DNA of 64,000 nt, taken from positions 59,768 through 123,767 of the forward strand of contig NZ_BCUS01000003.1 in assembly GCF_001591345.1 (NCBI RefSeq), read 5' to 3'. Made by a program: the position numbers and the translations under genes. Source of the stretch: Variovorax boronicumulans NBRC 103145 (GTDB lineage Bacteria > Pseudomonadota > Gammaproteobacteria > Burkholderiales > Burkholderiaceae_C). Below the pieces are notes generated by a model. That model was not told where the DNA came from, searched no databases, and was given only the letters and a program-made list of their open reading frames with translations. Shown here piece after piece: positions 50,926 to 60,531 of this stretch (positions are counted from its first letter, which is position 1; each line of letters starts with the position of its first letter).

Positions 50926-51894
50926 TCAGCTCTCGAGCGCGTTCCACATTTCGATGTCGCGCTCGGCCGTCCAGATGCGCGGGTGCACGTGGCCGGTGGC
51001 TTCGTCGTAGGCACGGGTCACGTCGAAGGGCATGCAGTGGTCGAAGATCACCCAGTGGCCGTAGGTCGGGCGCAGCGCGGCCACGGTTTCCTTGTAGATC
51101 AGGTTGAGCGACTTGCCTTCGGCCACGCCGTTGTTCACCAGCGTGTAGACGTCGGAGATGAAGGCGCGCGTGGAGGCAATCGCCTTGCGCACGTCGGCGG
51201 CGTTTTCCAGCGCGGCGCCACGGCCGGGCACCAGCTTCTCGAAGCCGAAGCCGGCCAGGCGGTCCAGCGTGGTGGGCCAGTCGCGGAAGTAGCAGTCGCC
51301 CGCGTAGGCGGTGCTCTGGTATTCGACGAGGTCGCCGGCAAAGCAGATCTTCTGGTCTTCGAGGTAGGCGATGGTGTCGCCCTTGGTGTGGCCGCGGCCG
51401 ACCTGCGCGATCTTCACCTCGAGCTTCTTGCCGAGCCACACGCTCATGGTGCCGTCGAAGGTCATGGTGGGCCAGGTGAGGCCGGCGGGCACCGACTCGA
51501 CGTTGCGGAACAGGCGCGGGAAGCGGCCGATCTCGCTGGCCTTGTCCTGCTCGCCGCGCTCGACGATCAGGTCGTAGGTGTCGCGGCTGGCCAGGATCTG
51601 TTCGGCGCCTTCCTTGAAGTACGCCGACGCGCCCAGCACGCGCACCGCGTGGTAGTGGCTCAGCAGCACGTACTTGATGGGCAGCGGCGTGACTTCGCGG
51701 ATGCGGCGGATCACGTCCTGCGCCATCGCGGGCGTGGCCTGGGTGTCGACCACCATCACGGCCTCGTCGCCGATGAAGACGCCGGTGTTGGGGTCGCCCT
51801 CGGCGGTGTAGGCGTAGGCGTTCTCCGAGAGGCGGGTGAACGAGACCTTCTTTTCTTCGAGGTCGGCCTGGCTGGCGAATTTCTTGGTGGTCAT
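50926..51894 (-). CDS. MBL-fold protein with altered metal motif
   Basis: This 322-residue metallo-beta-lactamase-fold protein has a first metal motif that reads HYHAVRVLGAS (His 80, His 82) instead of HxHxDH, so the Asp-His of the second metal site is missing. GRGHTKGDT and CFAGDLVEYQS keep the other His and the bridging Asp positions. The same HYHAVR form seems characteristic of a subfamily associated with quinone or aromatic catabolism, so it may be a mono-metal hydrolase. It starts 27 bp after the ABC-ATPase gene, with AAAGGA upstream. Confidence 0.88.
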   Translation of the reverse strand: MTTKKFASQADLEEKKVSFTRLSENAYAYTAEGDPNTGVFIGDEAVMVVDTQATPAMAQDVIRRIREVTPLPIKYVLLSHYHAVRVLGASAYFKEGAEQILASRDTYDLIVERGEQDKASEIGRFPRLFRNVESVPAGLTWPTMTFDGTMSVWLGKKLEVKIAQVGRGHTKGDTIAYLEDQKICFAGDLVEYQSTAYAGDCYFRDWPTTLDRLAGFGFEKLVPGRGAALENAADVRKAIASTRAFISDVYTLVNNGVAEGKSLNLIYKETVAALRPTYGHWVIFDHCMPFDVTRAYDEATGHVHPRIWTAERDIEMWNALES

Positions 51895-51921
51895 GAATGG
51901 TCCTTTGAAGGAGAGGAAAAG

Positions 51922-52632
<711 letters not shown>

Positions 52633-52652
52633 GATGGTTTCGGTCCTCTGGC

Positions 52653-54434
52653 TCAGGCGGGCACGGCGGCCATGTCTTCTTCGTCGTCCACGCCCAGGTA
52701 GGCCTCGACCACGCGCGGATTCGACTGCACCTCGGCGGGCTTGCCCTCGGCGATCTTCACGCCGTAGTCGAGCACGATCACGTGGTCGGAGATCGACATC
52801 ACCAGGTCCATGTGGTGCTCCACCATAAGGATGGAAACGCCGCACTTGCCGATGCGCACCAGCAATTCGCCGAGCTCGGCGGTTTCCTGGGGGTTGAGGC
52901 CGGCGGCGGGCTCGTCGAGCAGCAGCAGCTGCGGCTCGGTGGCCAGCGCGCGCGCCAGTTCCACGCGGCGCTGCAGGCCGTAGGGCAGGCTGCCGGCGGG
53001 CCAGTGCGCCAGGTGACCCAGGCCCACGAGGTCGAGCAGTTGCAGCGCGCGCTCGCGCGTGGCGCGCTCCTGCTTGCCGGCCGTGGGCCAGGCCACGAGC
53101 GACGACAGGAAGCCGTTGCTCATGCGGCTGTGCCGTCCGAGCATCACGTTGTCGAGCACCGAGAGGTCGGCGAACAGGCGCAGGTTCTGGAAGGTGCGGC
53201 CCATGCCCAGGCAGCAGATGGTGTGCGCCGGCTGCCCCACGATGTTGCGGCCCAGGAAGCGGATCACGCCCGCGTCGGGTTCGACCACGCCGGTGAGCAT
53301 GTTGATCATGGTGCTCTTGCCGGCGCCGTTCGGGCCGATGAGCGCATGGATGTGGCCGCGCTGCAGGCGGAACGACACATCCTGCGCCGGCTTCACGCCG
53401 CCGTACGACTTGGTCACGCCCTGCACCACCAGCAGCTCGCCTTCGCCGCCGGGACCGATCTGGCCCGGCACGCCGTTGCCGGCCGCCCCTTCGCCGCGGT
53501 GGCGCGACTTCAGGAACCACTTGTTGAACAGGCCCACCACGCCGCCCGGCATGACGTACAGCGCGAACAGCAGCAGGAAGCCGTACAGGAAGTGCTGCGC
53601 CGAGGGCCAGCGCGCGAGCAGCGCGTCGGTCGCCGTGAGCAGCACCGCGCCCACGATGGGGCCGTACATCGAGCCCGCGCCGCCAAACAGCACCAGCAGC
53701 AGGATGAAGATCGACAGGTGGAAGGTGATGAAGTCGGAGTTGATGTACTGGTTCTGCTGCGCCACGAGCGCGCCCGCGATCCCGCAGGTGACGGCCGCGA
53801 CCACGAAGGCCATGACCTTGGCGCGGTACACGCGCACGCCCACCGACGACGAGGCGATCTCGTCCGCCTGCAGCGACAGCAGCGCGCGGCCGAAGCGGCC
53901 CTGCAGCAGGTTGCGCAGCAGCAGGTGCAGCGCGGCGCTGAGCACGATGCCCAAAATCACCCACTGCACGCTGCTCAGCGGCTGGCCGTTCCAGGTCAGC
54001 GGGCGGATGCCGTAGATGCCCTGCGCGCCGCCGAACACGTCGGTCCATTCGCCCACGAGCTTCTCGACCACGATGCCGAAGGCCAGCGTGACCATCGCGA
54101 GGTACGGGCCCTTCACGCGCAGCGAGGGCAGCGCGATGAGCACACCGCACACGCCGGACACCACCGCCGCGATCACCAGCGCGAGCCACGGGCTCAGCTC
54201 GGTGCGCGAGGTGATGAGCGCGACCGCGTAGGCGCCGGCCGCGAACAGGCCGGCCTGGCCCAGCGATTTCTGTCCTGCATAGCCGACCAGCACGTTCATG
54301 CCGGCGGCGCACAGGTAGTAGACGCACATCATGAAGGCGATGCGCAGGTAGTAGTCGTTGCCGGACAGCGAGACGAGGCCGCACAGCACGGCCGCCACCA
54401 GCACCACGGCGGCGGGATGGGCGAGGCGCTTCAT
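52653..54434 (-). CDS. Fused ABC permease-ATPase (LivM-LivG)
   Basis: This 593-residue protein joins two Liv components. Residues about 1-310 are a LivM-type permease with eight to ten helices (NVLVGYAGQKSLGQAGLFAAG is typical). After a Gly-rich linker, residues about 345-593 are a LivG-type ATPase with Walker A IGPNGAGKSTMINMLTG, the signature LPYGLQRRVELARAL and Walker B LLLLDEPAAGLNP. This fusion recurs in Burkholderiales. The ATG at 54434 overlaps the stop of the LivH gene, so the two permease subunits are made together. Confidence 0.92.
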   Translation of the reverse strand: MKRLAHPAAVVLVAAVLCGLVSLSGNDYYLRIAFMMCVYYLCAAGMNVLVGYAGQKSLGQAGLFAAGAYAVALITSRTELSPWLALVIAAVVSGVCGVLIALPSLRVKGPYLAMVTLAFGIVVEKLVGEWTDVFGGAQGIYGIRPLTWNGQPLSSVQWVILGIVLSAALHLLLRNLLQGRFGRALLSLQADEIASSSVGVRVYRAKVMAFVVAAVTCGIAGALVAQQNQYINSDFITFHLSIFILLLVLFGGAGSMYGPIVGAVLLTATDALLARWPSAQHFLYGFLLLFALYVMPGGVVGLFNKWFLKSRHRGEGAAGNGVPGQIGPGGEGELLVVQGVTKSYGGVKPAQDVSFRLQRGHIHALIGPNGAGKSTMINMLTGVVEPDAGVIRFLGRNIVGQPAHTICCLGMGRTFQNLRLFADLSVLDNVMLGRHSRMSNGFLSSLVAWPTAGKQERATRERALQLLDLVGLGHLAHWPAGSLPYGLQRRVELARALATEPQLLLLDEPAAGLNPQETAELGELLVRIGKCGVSILMVEHHMDLVMSISDHVIVLDYGVKIAEGKPAEVQSNPRVVEAYLGVDDEEDMAAVPA

Positions 54435-55354
54435 ACCTTCTCCACCGTCGAGCGGCCGAACAGGCCCGTGGGCCGGAAGGCCAGCACCAGGATCACGAGC
54501 GCGAACACCGCGACCTCGCGCCACTGCGCCTGCCAGAGGTTCACCATCGACTCGAGCACGCCGAGCAGGAAGCCGCCGATGACGCAGCCGCGCGGGTTGC
54601 TCAGGCCGCCGATCATGGCGCCCGAGAAGCCCTTGAGCCCCACGGTCAGCCCCATGAAGAGCGAGGCCTGCGCGATGGGCGCAAGCAGAAAGCCCGACAG
54701 CCCGGCCAGCGCCGAGCTGACGACGAAGGCGCCGATCATCATGGCGTTGGTGTTGATGCCCATGAGGCTGGCGACGTTGCCGTTCTGCGCCACGGCGCGC
54801 ATGGCCTTGCCGATCATGGTGCGGTTCATCACGCGGTCGAAGCCGATCATCACGACCACGGCCACGCCGAGCGTCAGCAGTTCCTGCGGGCGCACTCCCA
54901 CGCCGAACATGCGGATCACGGTGTCGCCCACGGGCGCGGGCACCACCACGGGCTTCGGGCCCCAGATCGCCAGGCCCACGCTCTGCAGGATGACGCCGAA
55001 GCCCAGCGTGCTCATGACCCAGGCCATGCCCGGGCGGCCCGCGAACGGGCGCACGCCGAGCACGTAGAGCAGCCAGCCCAAGAGGCCCATCACGCCGAGC
55101 GCGGCGACCAGCGCAAACAGCTGCGCGCCCGCGCCGGGCACGGCGTCGCCGAAGGTGGTGGAACTGAGCGGCTTGCCCAGCACGAGGAACAGCGCGCTCA
55201 TGCCGATGAACGCGCCGGCCGAGACGAACTCGCCGTGCGAGAAGTTCAGCGTCTTGGTCGTCGTGAACGTGATGCTGAATCCGAGGGCCACCAGCGCATA
55301 GGCACCGCCGACGGCGAGCCCGCTGATGAGCGCCTGCAGGAGCGCTTCAACCAT
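54431..55354 (-). CDS. livH: ABC transporter permease (LivH type)
   Basis: This 307-residue branched-chain-type permease has eight predicted helices. It begins LLQALISGLAVGGAYALVAL and contains the LivH segment LNFSHGEFVSAGAFIGM and GFSGAMIGGLSNPRGCVIGG. It pairs with the fused LivM-LivG protein, whose start overlaps its stop. It follows the binding-protein gene by 56 bp. Confidence 0.92.
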   Translation of the reverse strand: MVEALLQALISGLAVGGAYALVALGFSITFTTTKTLNFSHGEFVSAGAFIGMSALFLVLGKPLSSTTFGDAVPGAGAQLFALVAALGVMGLLGWLLYVLGVRPFAGRPGMAWVMSTLGFGVILQSVGLAIWGPKPVVVPAPVGDTVIRMFGVGVRPQELLTLGVAVVVMIGFDRVMNRTMIGKAMRAVAQNGNVASLMGINTNAMMIGAFVVSSALAGLSGFLLAPIAQASLFMGLTVGLKGFSGAMIGGLSNPRGCVIGGFLLGVLESMVNLWQAQWREVAVFALVILVLAFRPTGLFGRSTVEKV

Positions 55355-55410
55355 GGTGTGTATCTCCGTTGCGGAACGAGGCGGTGCCCCGTTCCTTTTG
55401 TCTCAGACGT

Positions 55411-56610
55411 TTATTGCTTGAAGTCGGCCGGCTTGAGCGCGCCGATCAGCGCGTCGCTGTAGGGCAGCAGCTTGCCGTCCTTCCAGCGGATCCAGACCAG
55501 GTCCTTGGCCGTCAGGGCTTCGTGGTTGGTCTTGCTGAAAGGCTTCTCGTAGGTCTTGAGCACGCCCTGCACCGGCGTCTTCAGGTCTTCGAGCGCAGCA
55601 CGCACAGCGGCGCCGTCAGTGCTGTTGGCCTGCTTCATGGCCTGGGCCAGCAGCAGCACCGAGTCGTAGCCGTGCAGCGCGAACGAGAACGAACCCGGTG
55701 CCTTCAGCTTGCTTCCGATGCGGTCGAACAGCTTCTGCTGCACGGGCGTGCGCGTCTCGCTCACGGTGCGCATGAAGATCGGCTTCTCGGCCAGCGCCTT
55801 GCCGGCCGCGTCGTAGAAGGTGATGTTGTCGGCCGCCCACGAGGTGAGCGTCAGCGGGAAGTAGTTGATCTTCTCCATGCTGCGCACCAACTGCGCGATC
55901 GGCGTGCCCTGCGCCCACACCACCACGGTGTCGACGTTGGCGGCCTTCATCTTGGACAGCTGCGAGGTCATGTCGGTGTCGCCGACGCCGAAGCGCTCGG
56001 TGGCCGCGATCTTGATGTCCTGCAGCTTGGCGATTTCTTCCATGTCCTTCAGGCCGCCCTGGCCGTAGCCGGTGGTCTCGGCCATGAGGCCCACGACCTT
56101 GGAGCCGGCCGTGTTGCGCTTCACGTAGGCCATGAGCGCGGCGACCTGTTCGCGGTCGACCATCGAGACGCGGAACATGTAGTTGTCGGCACCGGCGCTC
56201 ATCGGCTTGGTGATGTCAGTGCCCGAGCCCACGTTGCCCAGCACCGGAATCTTCTTCTGGTTGGCGATGTGCTTCCAGGCCATGGCGTTGCCCGAGTTGG
56301 TGGGGCCGAACACGGCGACGACCTTCTCGTTGTCGACCAGGTCGCTCATGTTCTGGATCGACTTCGGCGGCGCCGAGACGTCGTCGCGCGTGACCAGCGT
56401 GAACTTCCGTCCGAGCGCGCCGCCGGCGGCGTTCAGGTCGGCAATGGCCGCTTCCATGCCCAGCACCGCGGCCTGGCCGCTCTGTGCCGAAGGCGACGCC
56501 GAGAGGTCGCCGTTGTAGCCGAGCTTGATGTCTTGCGCATACGCGCCTGCCGAGAACGCAGCGAAGGCGGCGGTCGCGAGCAGGGTCTTGTACAGACGGA
56601 TCGTTTTCAT
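55411..56610 (-). CDS. ABC transporter periplasmic binding protein (LivJ type)
   Basis: This 399-residue type I periplasmic ligand-binding protein has a signal peptide (MKTIRLYKTLLATAAFAAFS, cleavage AYA-Q near residue 26). The mature protein follows the LivJ pattern (IKLGYNGDLSAS, VVAVFGPTNSGNAMA, FRVSMVDREQVAALMAY). It delivers the substrate to the LivH/LivM-type permease. AGGAGA precedes the ATG. In a catabolic operon such proteins commonly bind aromatic or alicyclic acids. Confidence 0.92.
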   Translation of the reverse strand: MKTIRLYKTLLATAAFAAFSAGAYAQDIKLGYNGDLSASPSAQSGQAAVLGMEAAIADLNAAGGALGRKFTLVTRDDVSAPPKSIQNMSDLVDNEKVVAVFGPTNSGNAMAWKHIANQKKIPVLGNVGSGTDITKPMSAGADNYMFRVSMVDREQVAALMAYVKRNTAGSKVVGLMAETTGYGQGGLKDMEEIAKLQDIKIAATERFGVGDTDMTSQLSKMKAANVDTVVVWAQGTPIAQLVRSMEKINYFPLTLTSWAADNITFYDAAGKALAEKPIFMRTVSETRTPVQQKLFDRIGSKLKAPGSFSFALHGYDSVLLLAQAMKQANSTDGAAVRAALEDLKTPVQGVLKTYEKPFSKTNHEALTAKDLVWIRWKDGKLLPYSDALIGALKPADFKQ

Positions 56611-56670
56611 TCTTTGTCTCCTAAGGGTTGACGGACGGGGAACGGGAAATCGAAAAGGAAGAGGCGTGGC

Positions 56671-57447
56671 TCAGACGGCGAGGAAGCCGCCGTCCACCGG
56701 CAGCGTGATGCCGGTGACGTAGCGGGACATGTCGCTGGCCAGGAAGATCACCGGGCCCACCAGGTCTTCGGTCTGACCGACGCGGCCCAGCGGGATGCGC
56801 GTCATGAACGACTCGAGGCGCTGCGGGTTCTCGCGCGTGGCGGCGGTCATGGGCGTCTCGATCACGCCGGGGGCCAGTGCGTTCACGCGCACGCCGGCCG
56901 GCGCGAGCTCCTGCGCCAGCGACTGCGTGAGCATCTTGATGGCGCCCTTCGAGGGCGAGTAGCCCAGGCTCGCGGCCTGCCCTGCATAGGCAGCGATGGA
57001 GGCGATGTTGATGATCGAGCCCTTCGTCTGCTTGAGCACGGGGATGAAGGCCAGCGTGGTGTTGAAGGTGCCGTGCACGTTCACGTCGATGGTCTTCTTC
57101 CAGTTGGCCGCGGCGTTCGGGCTGCTGGTGGTCTCGCGGATGATGATGCCGGCGTTGTTCACCAGCAGGTCGACGTGGCCGACCTCCTGCGCCACGCGCG
57201 CCGCCAGTGCCTGGCAGGCCTCGGGCGCGGTGACGTCGAGCACGAACGACCAGGCCTCGCCGCCTTCGGCGCGCACCAGTTGTGCGGTCTCGGCCACGGT
57301 GGCTTCGTTCATGTCGGTGACGACGACGCGCGCGCCCGCCTGGGCCAGGCCGAGTGCGAGCGCACGGCCGTTGCCCTGGCCGGCGCCGGTGATCAGCGCG
57401 AGGCGGCCTTCGAGCAGGCGCGGTGCGACGTGAGGAGGAAAGGGCAT
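56671..57447 (-). CDS. Short-chain dehydrogenase/reductase
   Basis: This 258-residue classical SDR has TGAGQGNGRALALGLA (nucleotide binding), NNAGIIIRE, an active-site Ser (IINIASIAAYAG) and Tyr/Lys in GYSPSKGAIKML, and a C-terminal GRVGQTEDLVGPVIFLASD. It should oxidise a secondary alcohol to a ketone or do the reverse. AAGGAG lies upstream of the ATG at 57447. It follows the KstD-like gene by 34 bp and precedes the importer genes. Confidence 0.92.
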   Translation of the reverse strand: MPFPPHVAPRLLEGRLALITGAGQGNGRALALGLAQAGARVVVTDMNEATVAETAQLVRAEGGEAWSFVLDVTAPEACQALAARVAQEVGHVDLLVNNAGIIIRETTSSPNAAANWKKTIDVNVHGTFNTTLAFIPVLKQTKGSIINIASIAAYAGQAASLGYSPSKGAIKMLTQSLAQELAPAGVRVNALAPGVIETPMTAATRENPQRLESFMTRIPLGRVGQTEDLVGPVIFLASDMSRYVTGITLPVDGGFLAV

Positions 57448-57481
57448 GGTCGGCTCCTTGGGTTGACTATCGGAACGGGGA

Positions 57482-59236
57482 TCAAGCGCCGCGCGGCACG
57501 GCCACGGCTTCGCGCTGTTCGACGTGCAGGGGCACAGCCACTTCGGCCTGCGCGACCTGCAGCCCCGCGACGTAGCCGAAGGTGAGCGCCGGGCCGAGCG
57601 TGATGCCCGCGCCGGGGTAGTTGCCGCCCATCACGCTGGCCGCGTCGTTGCCGACGGCGTACAGGCCCTTGATCGGCTGGCGGTCGGCGTCGAGCACGCG
57701 GGTCTTCTCGTCGGTGACGAGGCCGGCGAAAGTGCCGATGTCGCCGATGACCAGCTTGATGGCGTAGTACGGGCCGTTTTCCAGCGGCGCGACGCAGGGG
57801 TTCGGCGTGACGTTGGCGTCGCCCTGGTAGCGGTTGTAGGCCTTGCTGCCCTTGCCGAAGGCGGGGTCGTCGCCGGTGCGCGCGCCCTGGTTGAACTCCT
57901 GCACGGTGGCTTCGAGCGCGGCGGGGGCGATGCCGATTTCCTTGGCCAGCTCGCCGATGCTCGCGCCGCGCTTGAGGTAGCCGGTCTTCAGGTGGCGGCC
58001 GATGGGCAGCGGCGCGGGCGCGACGCAGCCCAGGCCGTAGTCGCGCAGTGCCTTGTGGTCGCACAGCAGCCAGGCCGTGACCTCGGGCTCGCCCTCGCAG
58101 GCCTTGACCATCGCCTGCACGAAATCGTGGTACGAGTTGCCTTCGTTGGCGAAGCGCTTGCCCTTGGGCGTGACCGCGATCACGCCGGGCTTGGCGCGGT
58201 CGATGAAGTGCGGCATGACGCCCTTGCTGCCGTCGGGGCGCGTGGTGACCGAGGCCGGCACCCACGCCGCGGCGTGCGGGATGGTGCCGTCGACGCGGCC
58301 GCCCACGGCTTCGGCCAGGCGCAGGCCGTCGCCGGTGTTCGTGGAAGGCGACGGCGAGTAGTGCTCCTTGCCAGTGGGTGCGTGCGGGAACAGTTGCTTG
58401 CGGCGCTCCACGTCGTAGGGGAAGCCGCCGCAGGCCAGCACCACGCCACGTTTGGCGGTGATGCGCACCGACTTGCCTTCGTGCTGCACCACGGCGCCCG
58501 AGACGCCGTCGTACTCGACCACGAGCTTCTTCACGGGCGACGAGAGCCACACGGGAATGTCCAGGTCCATCGCGGCCTTGGCCAGGCGGCCGGCCAGCGC
58601 GTTGCCGTTGGTCAGCGTCATGCCGCGGCCGTGGCGCACCACGTCCAGGAAGTGCCGGGTCAGGCGCTTGGTCACGTACCAGAACGAGGTCGGCGACTTG
58701 AAGGCCCGCATGAAGTGTTTGATCTCGGGGCCCGAGCCCAACATCATCCCGAACACCGTGAGCTCGGGCAGCGGCGGCGCCAGGTGCTTGATGCGCGCAC
58801 CGAGCTCGCGGCCGTCGAACGGGCGCGTGACCATCGAACGCCCGCCGGGCTGGCCGCCGGGCGCTTCGGCGTGGTAGTCGGGGAAGACGGCCGGCATGTC
58901 GAACTGCACGCAGGTGTTGCGCGTGAAGAAGTCGATCGCCTTGGGGCCCATGTCGAGGAAGGCGCCCACGCGCGCCGCGTCGAAGTGCGTCGTGGTCTCG
59001 TGCTTCATGTAGTCGAGCGCCGCGCCGGGCGGCTCATGGATGCCCTGCTCCGTGGCCAGGCGCGTGCCCGGAATCCACAGCCAGCCGCCCGAGCGCGCGG
59101 TGGTGCCACCGAAGCGCGGCTCTTTCTCGACCACCAGCACCTTCAAACCCTGCGACGCCGCCGTGACGGCGGTGGCCATGCCAGACGCGCCGCTGCCGAC
59201 GACGAGGACATCGCATTCCCACGTGTTCTGTTCCAT
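57482..59236 (-). CDS. FAD-dependent dehydrogenase, KstD/flavocytochrome-c family
   Basis: This 584-residue flavoprotein has the N-terminal FAD motif VLVVGSGASGMATA (about 10-23) and EKEPRFGGTTARSGGWLWIP, and ends with GNDAASVMGGNYPGAGITLG, the FAD-interacting loop of 3-ketosteroid-delta1-dehydrogenase/fumarate-reductase-type enzymes. It probably introduces a double bond next to a ring carbonyl. It is the first gene of the ten-gene minus-strand operon, with a promoter at 59287-59315, and is divergent from the IclR gene. The old yellow enzyme at the other end of the operon would reduce such double bonds, so the direction of flow is open. Confidence 0.9.
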   Translation of the reverse strand: MEQNTWECDVLVVGSGASGMATAVTAASQGLKVLVVEKEPRFGGTTARSGGWLWIPGTRLATEQGIHEPPGAALDYMKHETTTHFDAARVGAFLDMGPKAIDFFTRNTCVQFDMPAVFPDYHAEAPGGQPGGRSMVTRPFDGRELGARIKHLAPPLPELTVFGMMLGSGPEIKHFMRAFKSPTSFWYVTKRLTRHFLDVVRHGRGMTLTNGNALAGRLAKAAMDLDIPVWLSSPVKKLVVEYDGVSGAVVQHEGKSVRITAKRGVVLACGGFPYDVERRKQLFPHAPTGKEHYSPSPSTNTGDGLRLAEAVGGRVDGTIPHAAAWVPASVTTRPDGSKGVMPHFIDRAKPGVIAVTPKGKRFANEGNSYHDFVQAMVKACEGEPEVTAWLLCDHKALRDYGLGCVAPAPLPIGRHLKTGYLKRGASIGELAKEIGIAPAALEATVQEFNQGARTGDDPAFGKGSKAYNRYQGDANVTPNPCVAPLENGPYYAIKLVIGDIGTFAGLVTDEKTRVLDADRQPIKGLYAVGNDAASVMGGNYPGAGITLGPALTFGYVAGLQVAQAEVAVPLHVEQREAVAVPRGA

Positions 59237-59286
59237 CTCTGCCTCTGTTCGCTCTCGTGTTGTGTGTACGACTTAAGTTGCGGCGG

Positions 59287-59315
59287 AGTGTAGGCAGCGA
59301 TGTTGATATGGTCAA
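59287..59315 (-). promoter_or_regulatory. Promoter of the 59-48 kb operon
   Basis: On the minus strand TTGACC (59310-59315) and TACACT (59287-59292) are separated by exactly 17 bp. A short inverted repeat TTGA-N5-TCAA (59303-59315) overlaps the -35 box, and another (59334-59347) lies just upstream; both could bind the IclR regulator. Confidence 0.55.
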
Positions 59316-59333
59316 GTCGTTTAGTTACTATCA

Positions 59334-59347
59334 GATGATCAGTCATC
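59334..59347. promoter_or_regulatory. Candidate IclR operator (GATGA-N4-TCATC)
   Basis: A perfect inverted repeat with 5-bp arms lies in the 191-bp region between the divergent KstD-like and IclR genes, 19 bp upstream of the -35 box of the operon promoter. This position suits an activator or autoregulator. IclR sites are often imperfect palindromes of 12-15 bp. Confidence 0.4.
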
Positions 59348-59427
59348 GTCGATTGAACACGACAATATCAGTAGAAACCCTGATGGCTATACTCGCTCCC
59401 ACTCTCAACCCCCACGCCGGGCGCCCC

Positions 59428-60225
59428 ATGGAAAAGCCAAGACGTGGCATTCAATCCGTCGAAATCGGAACGCAATTGCTGGTCGCGCTCGGCCGGCACG
59501 TGGCGCCCATGGCGCTGCGCGATCTCGGCAAGGCCGCCGGCGTGCCGGTCGGCAAGGCGCACCCCTACCTGGTGAGTTTTCTGAAGGTCGGCTTCGTGGT
59601 GCAGGACGGCACCGGCCGCTACGAGCTGGGCCCGCTGGCCCTGCAGCTGGGCCTGGCCAAGCTGCAGCGGCTCGACCCGATCAAGGAAGCCTCGCCCCTC
59701 ATCGAAGCGCTCGCGTCCGAGACCGAGCAGAGCATCGCGGTCGCCGTCTGGGGCAACTTTGGGCCGACCGTGGTGCGGCTGGAAGAACCGATCCATCCGC
59801 TGCACGTGAACCTGCGCACCGGCACCGTGATGTCGCTGGCCTACACGGCCACGGGCCGGCTGTTCGCGGCCTACCTGCCACCGAAGGTGGTGGAAAAGAT
59901 GATGCTCGAAGACCTGGCGCGCACGCGTCCGGCCGACGGGCGCGGCGCCAGCGAAGAGCTGTCGAAGTCGCAGATCGAGGCGCTCCTGGTCGAGACGCGG
60001 TTGCACGGCATCTCGCGCACGCTGGGCCAGCCGATTCCGGGCATCGACGCCTTCTGCGCGCCGGTGTTCGACTCGACCAACAACCTGGTGCTGGGCATCA
60101 CGGCCATGGGCCCCGAGGCCACCTTCGACAGCGACTGGAACGGCCGCGTGGCCGCGCCGCTGAAGGCCTGCGCACTCGAAATCTCGCGCCGCCTGGGCTT
60201 CGTGCCCACCGACGAAGCGGGCTGA
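59428..60225 (+). CDS. IclR-family transcriptional regulator
   Basis: This 265-residue regulator, taken from the ATG at 59428 (MEKPRRGIQSVEIGTQLLVA), has a winged helix near the N-terminus (MALRDLGKAAGVPVGKAHPY, then LVSFLKVGFV) and the IclR ligand domain behind it (HPLHVNLRTGTVMSLAYTAT, then GRLFAAY; ISRTLGQPIPGIDAFCAPVF). An ATG at 59383 would add 15 residues, but a TATACT box at 59388-59393 would then be inside the gene. It is divergent from the ten-gene operon and probably controls it in response to a small carboxylic acid or related ligand. Confidence 0.88.
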   Translation: MEKPRRGIQSVEIGTQLLVALGRHVAPMALRDLGKAAGVPVGKAHPYLVSFLKVGFVVQDGTGRYELGPLALQLGLAKLQRLDPIKEASPLIEALASETEQSIAVAVWGNFGPTVVRLEEPIHPLHVNLRTGTVMSLAYTATGRLFAAYLPPKVVEKMMLEDLARTRPADGRGASEELSKSQIEALLVETRLHGISRTLGQPIPGIDAFCAPVFDSTNNLVLGITAMGPEATFDSDWNGRVAAPLKACALEISRRLGFVPTDEAG

Positions 60226-60340
60226 ACCGCCGGCCCGTGCCGTGTAGGCAGGCGCTCACGCGCTTGGTTTGCCTTATCCCGCACGCGCGGGCCGCAGACG
60301 CGGCCACCGTAGAGGCCTACCTACCTCACGGAGACTGGTC

Positions 60341-60418
60341 ATGAAAAGCATCATCCTTTGGCTCTGCGGCGTCCCGCTGATCGTGATCATCGGGCTGAAG
60401 GTGTTCGGCATTCTCTGA
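60341..60418 (+). CDS. 25-residue membrane peptide
   Basis: A single hydrophobic segment (MKSIILWLCGVPLIVIIGLK...) of 25 residues starts at an ATG preceded by CGGAGA at a good distance. It is followed within about 60 bases by a strong intrinsic terminator. The combination of ribosome site, compact transmembrane helix and terminator makes it a credible small gene, although I do not know its function. It sits between the IclR gene and the convergent plsC. Confidence 0.55.
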   Translation: MKSIILWLCGVPLIVIIGLKVFGIL

Positions 60419-60479
60419 CCGGCCACGAGTCACGACGAACGATCCCGCTTCCTCCTCACGGCGCTTCTTGCGTCGTTAC

Positions 60480-60507
60480 AGCGCCCCTCCCGGGGCGCTT
60501 TTTTTTT
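60480..60507 (+). terminator. Intrinsic terminator
   Basis: An 8-bp perfect stem AGCGCCCC (60480-60487) / GGGGCGCT (60492-60499) with a 4-base loop is followed by nine T. It ends plus-strand transcription from the IclR gene and/or the 25-residue peptide gene, before the convergent plsC gene (stop 60532). Confidence 0.9.
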
Positions 60508-60531
60508 GCGGATCGATCCGATCAGTGCCGC

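Noticed and set aside
52782..55067. 761-codon plus-strand frame across the ABC transporter genes
   Set aside because: It is antisense to two well-defined transporter genes and has the His/Arg/Gln-rich composition typical of antisense frames in high-GC DNA.
57524..59293. 589-codon plus-strand frame opposite the KstD-like gene
   Set aside because: Antisense artefact; the minus-strand flavoprotein has complete FAD motifs.
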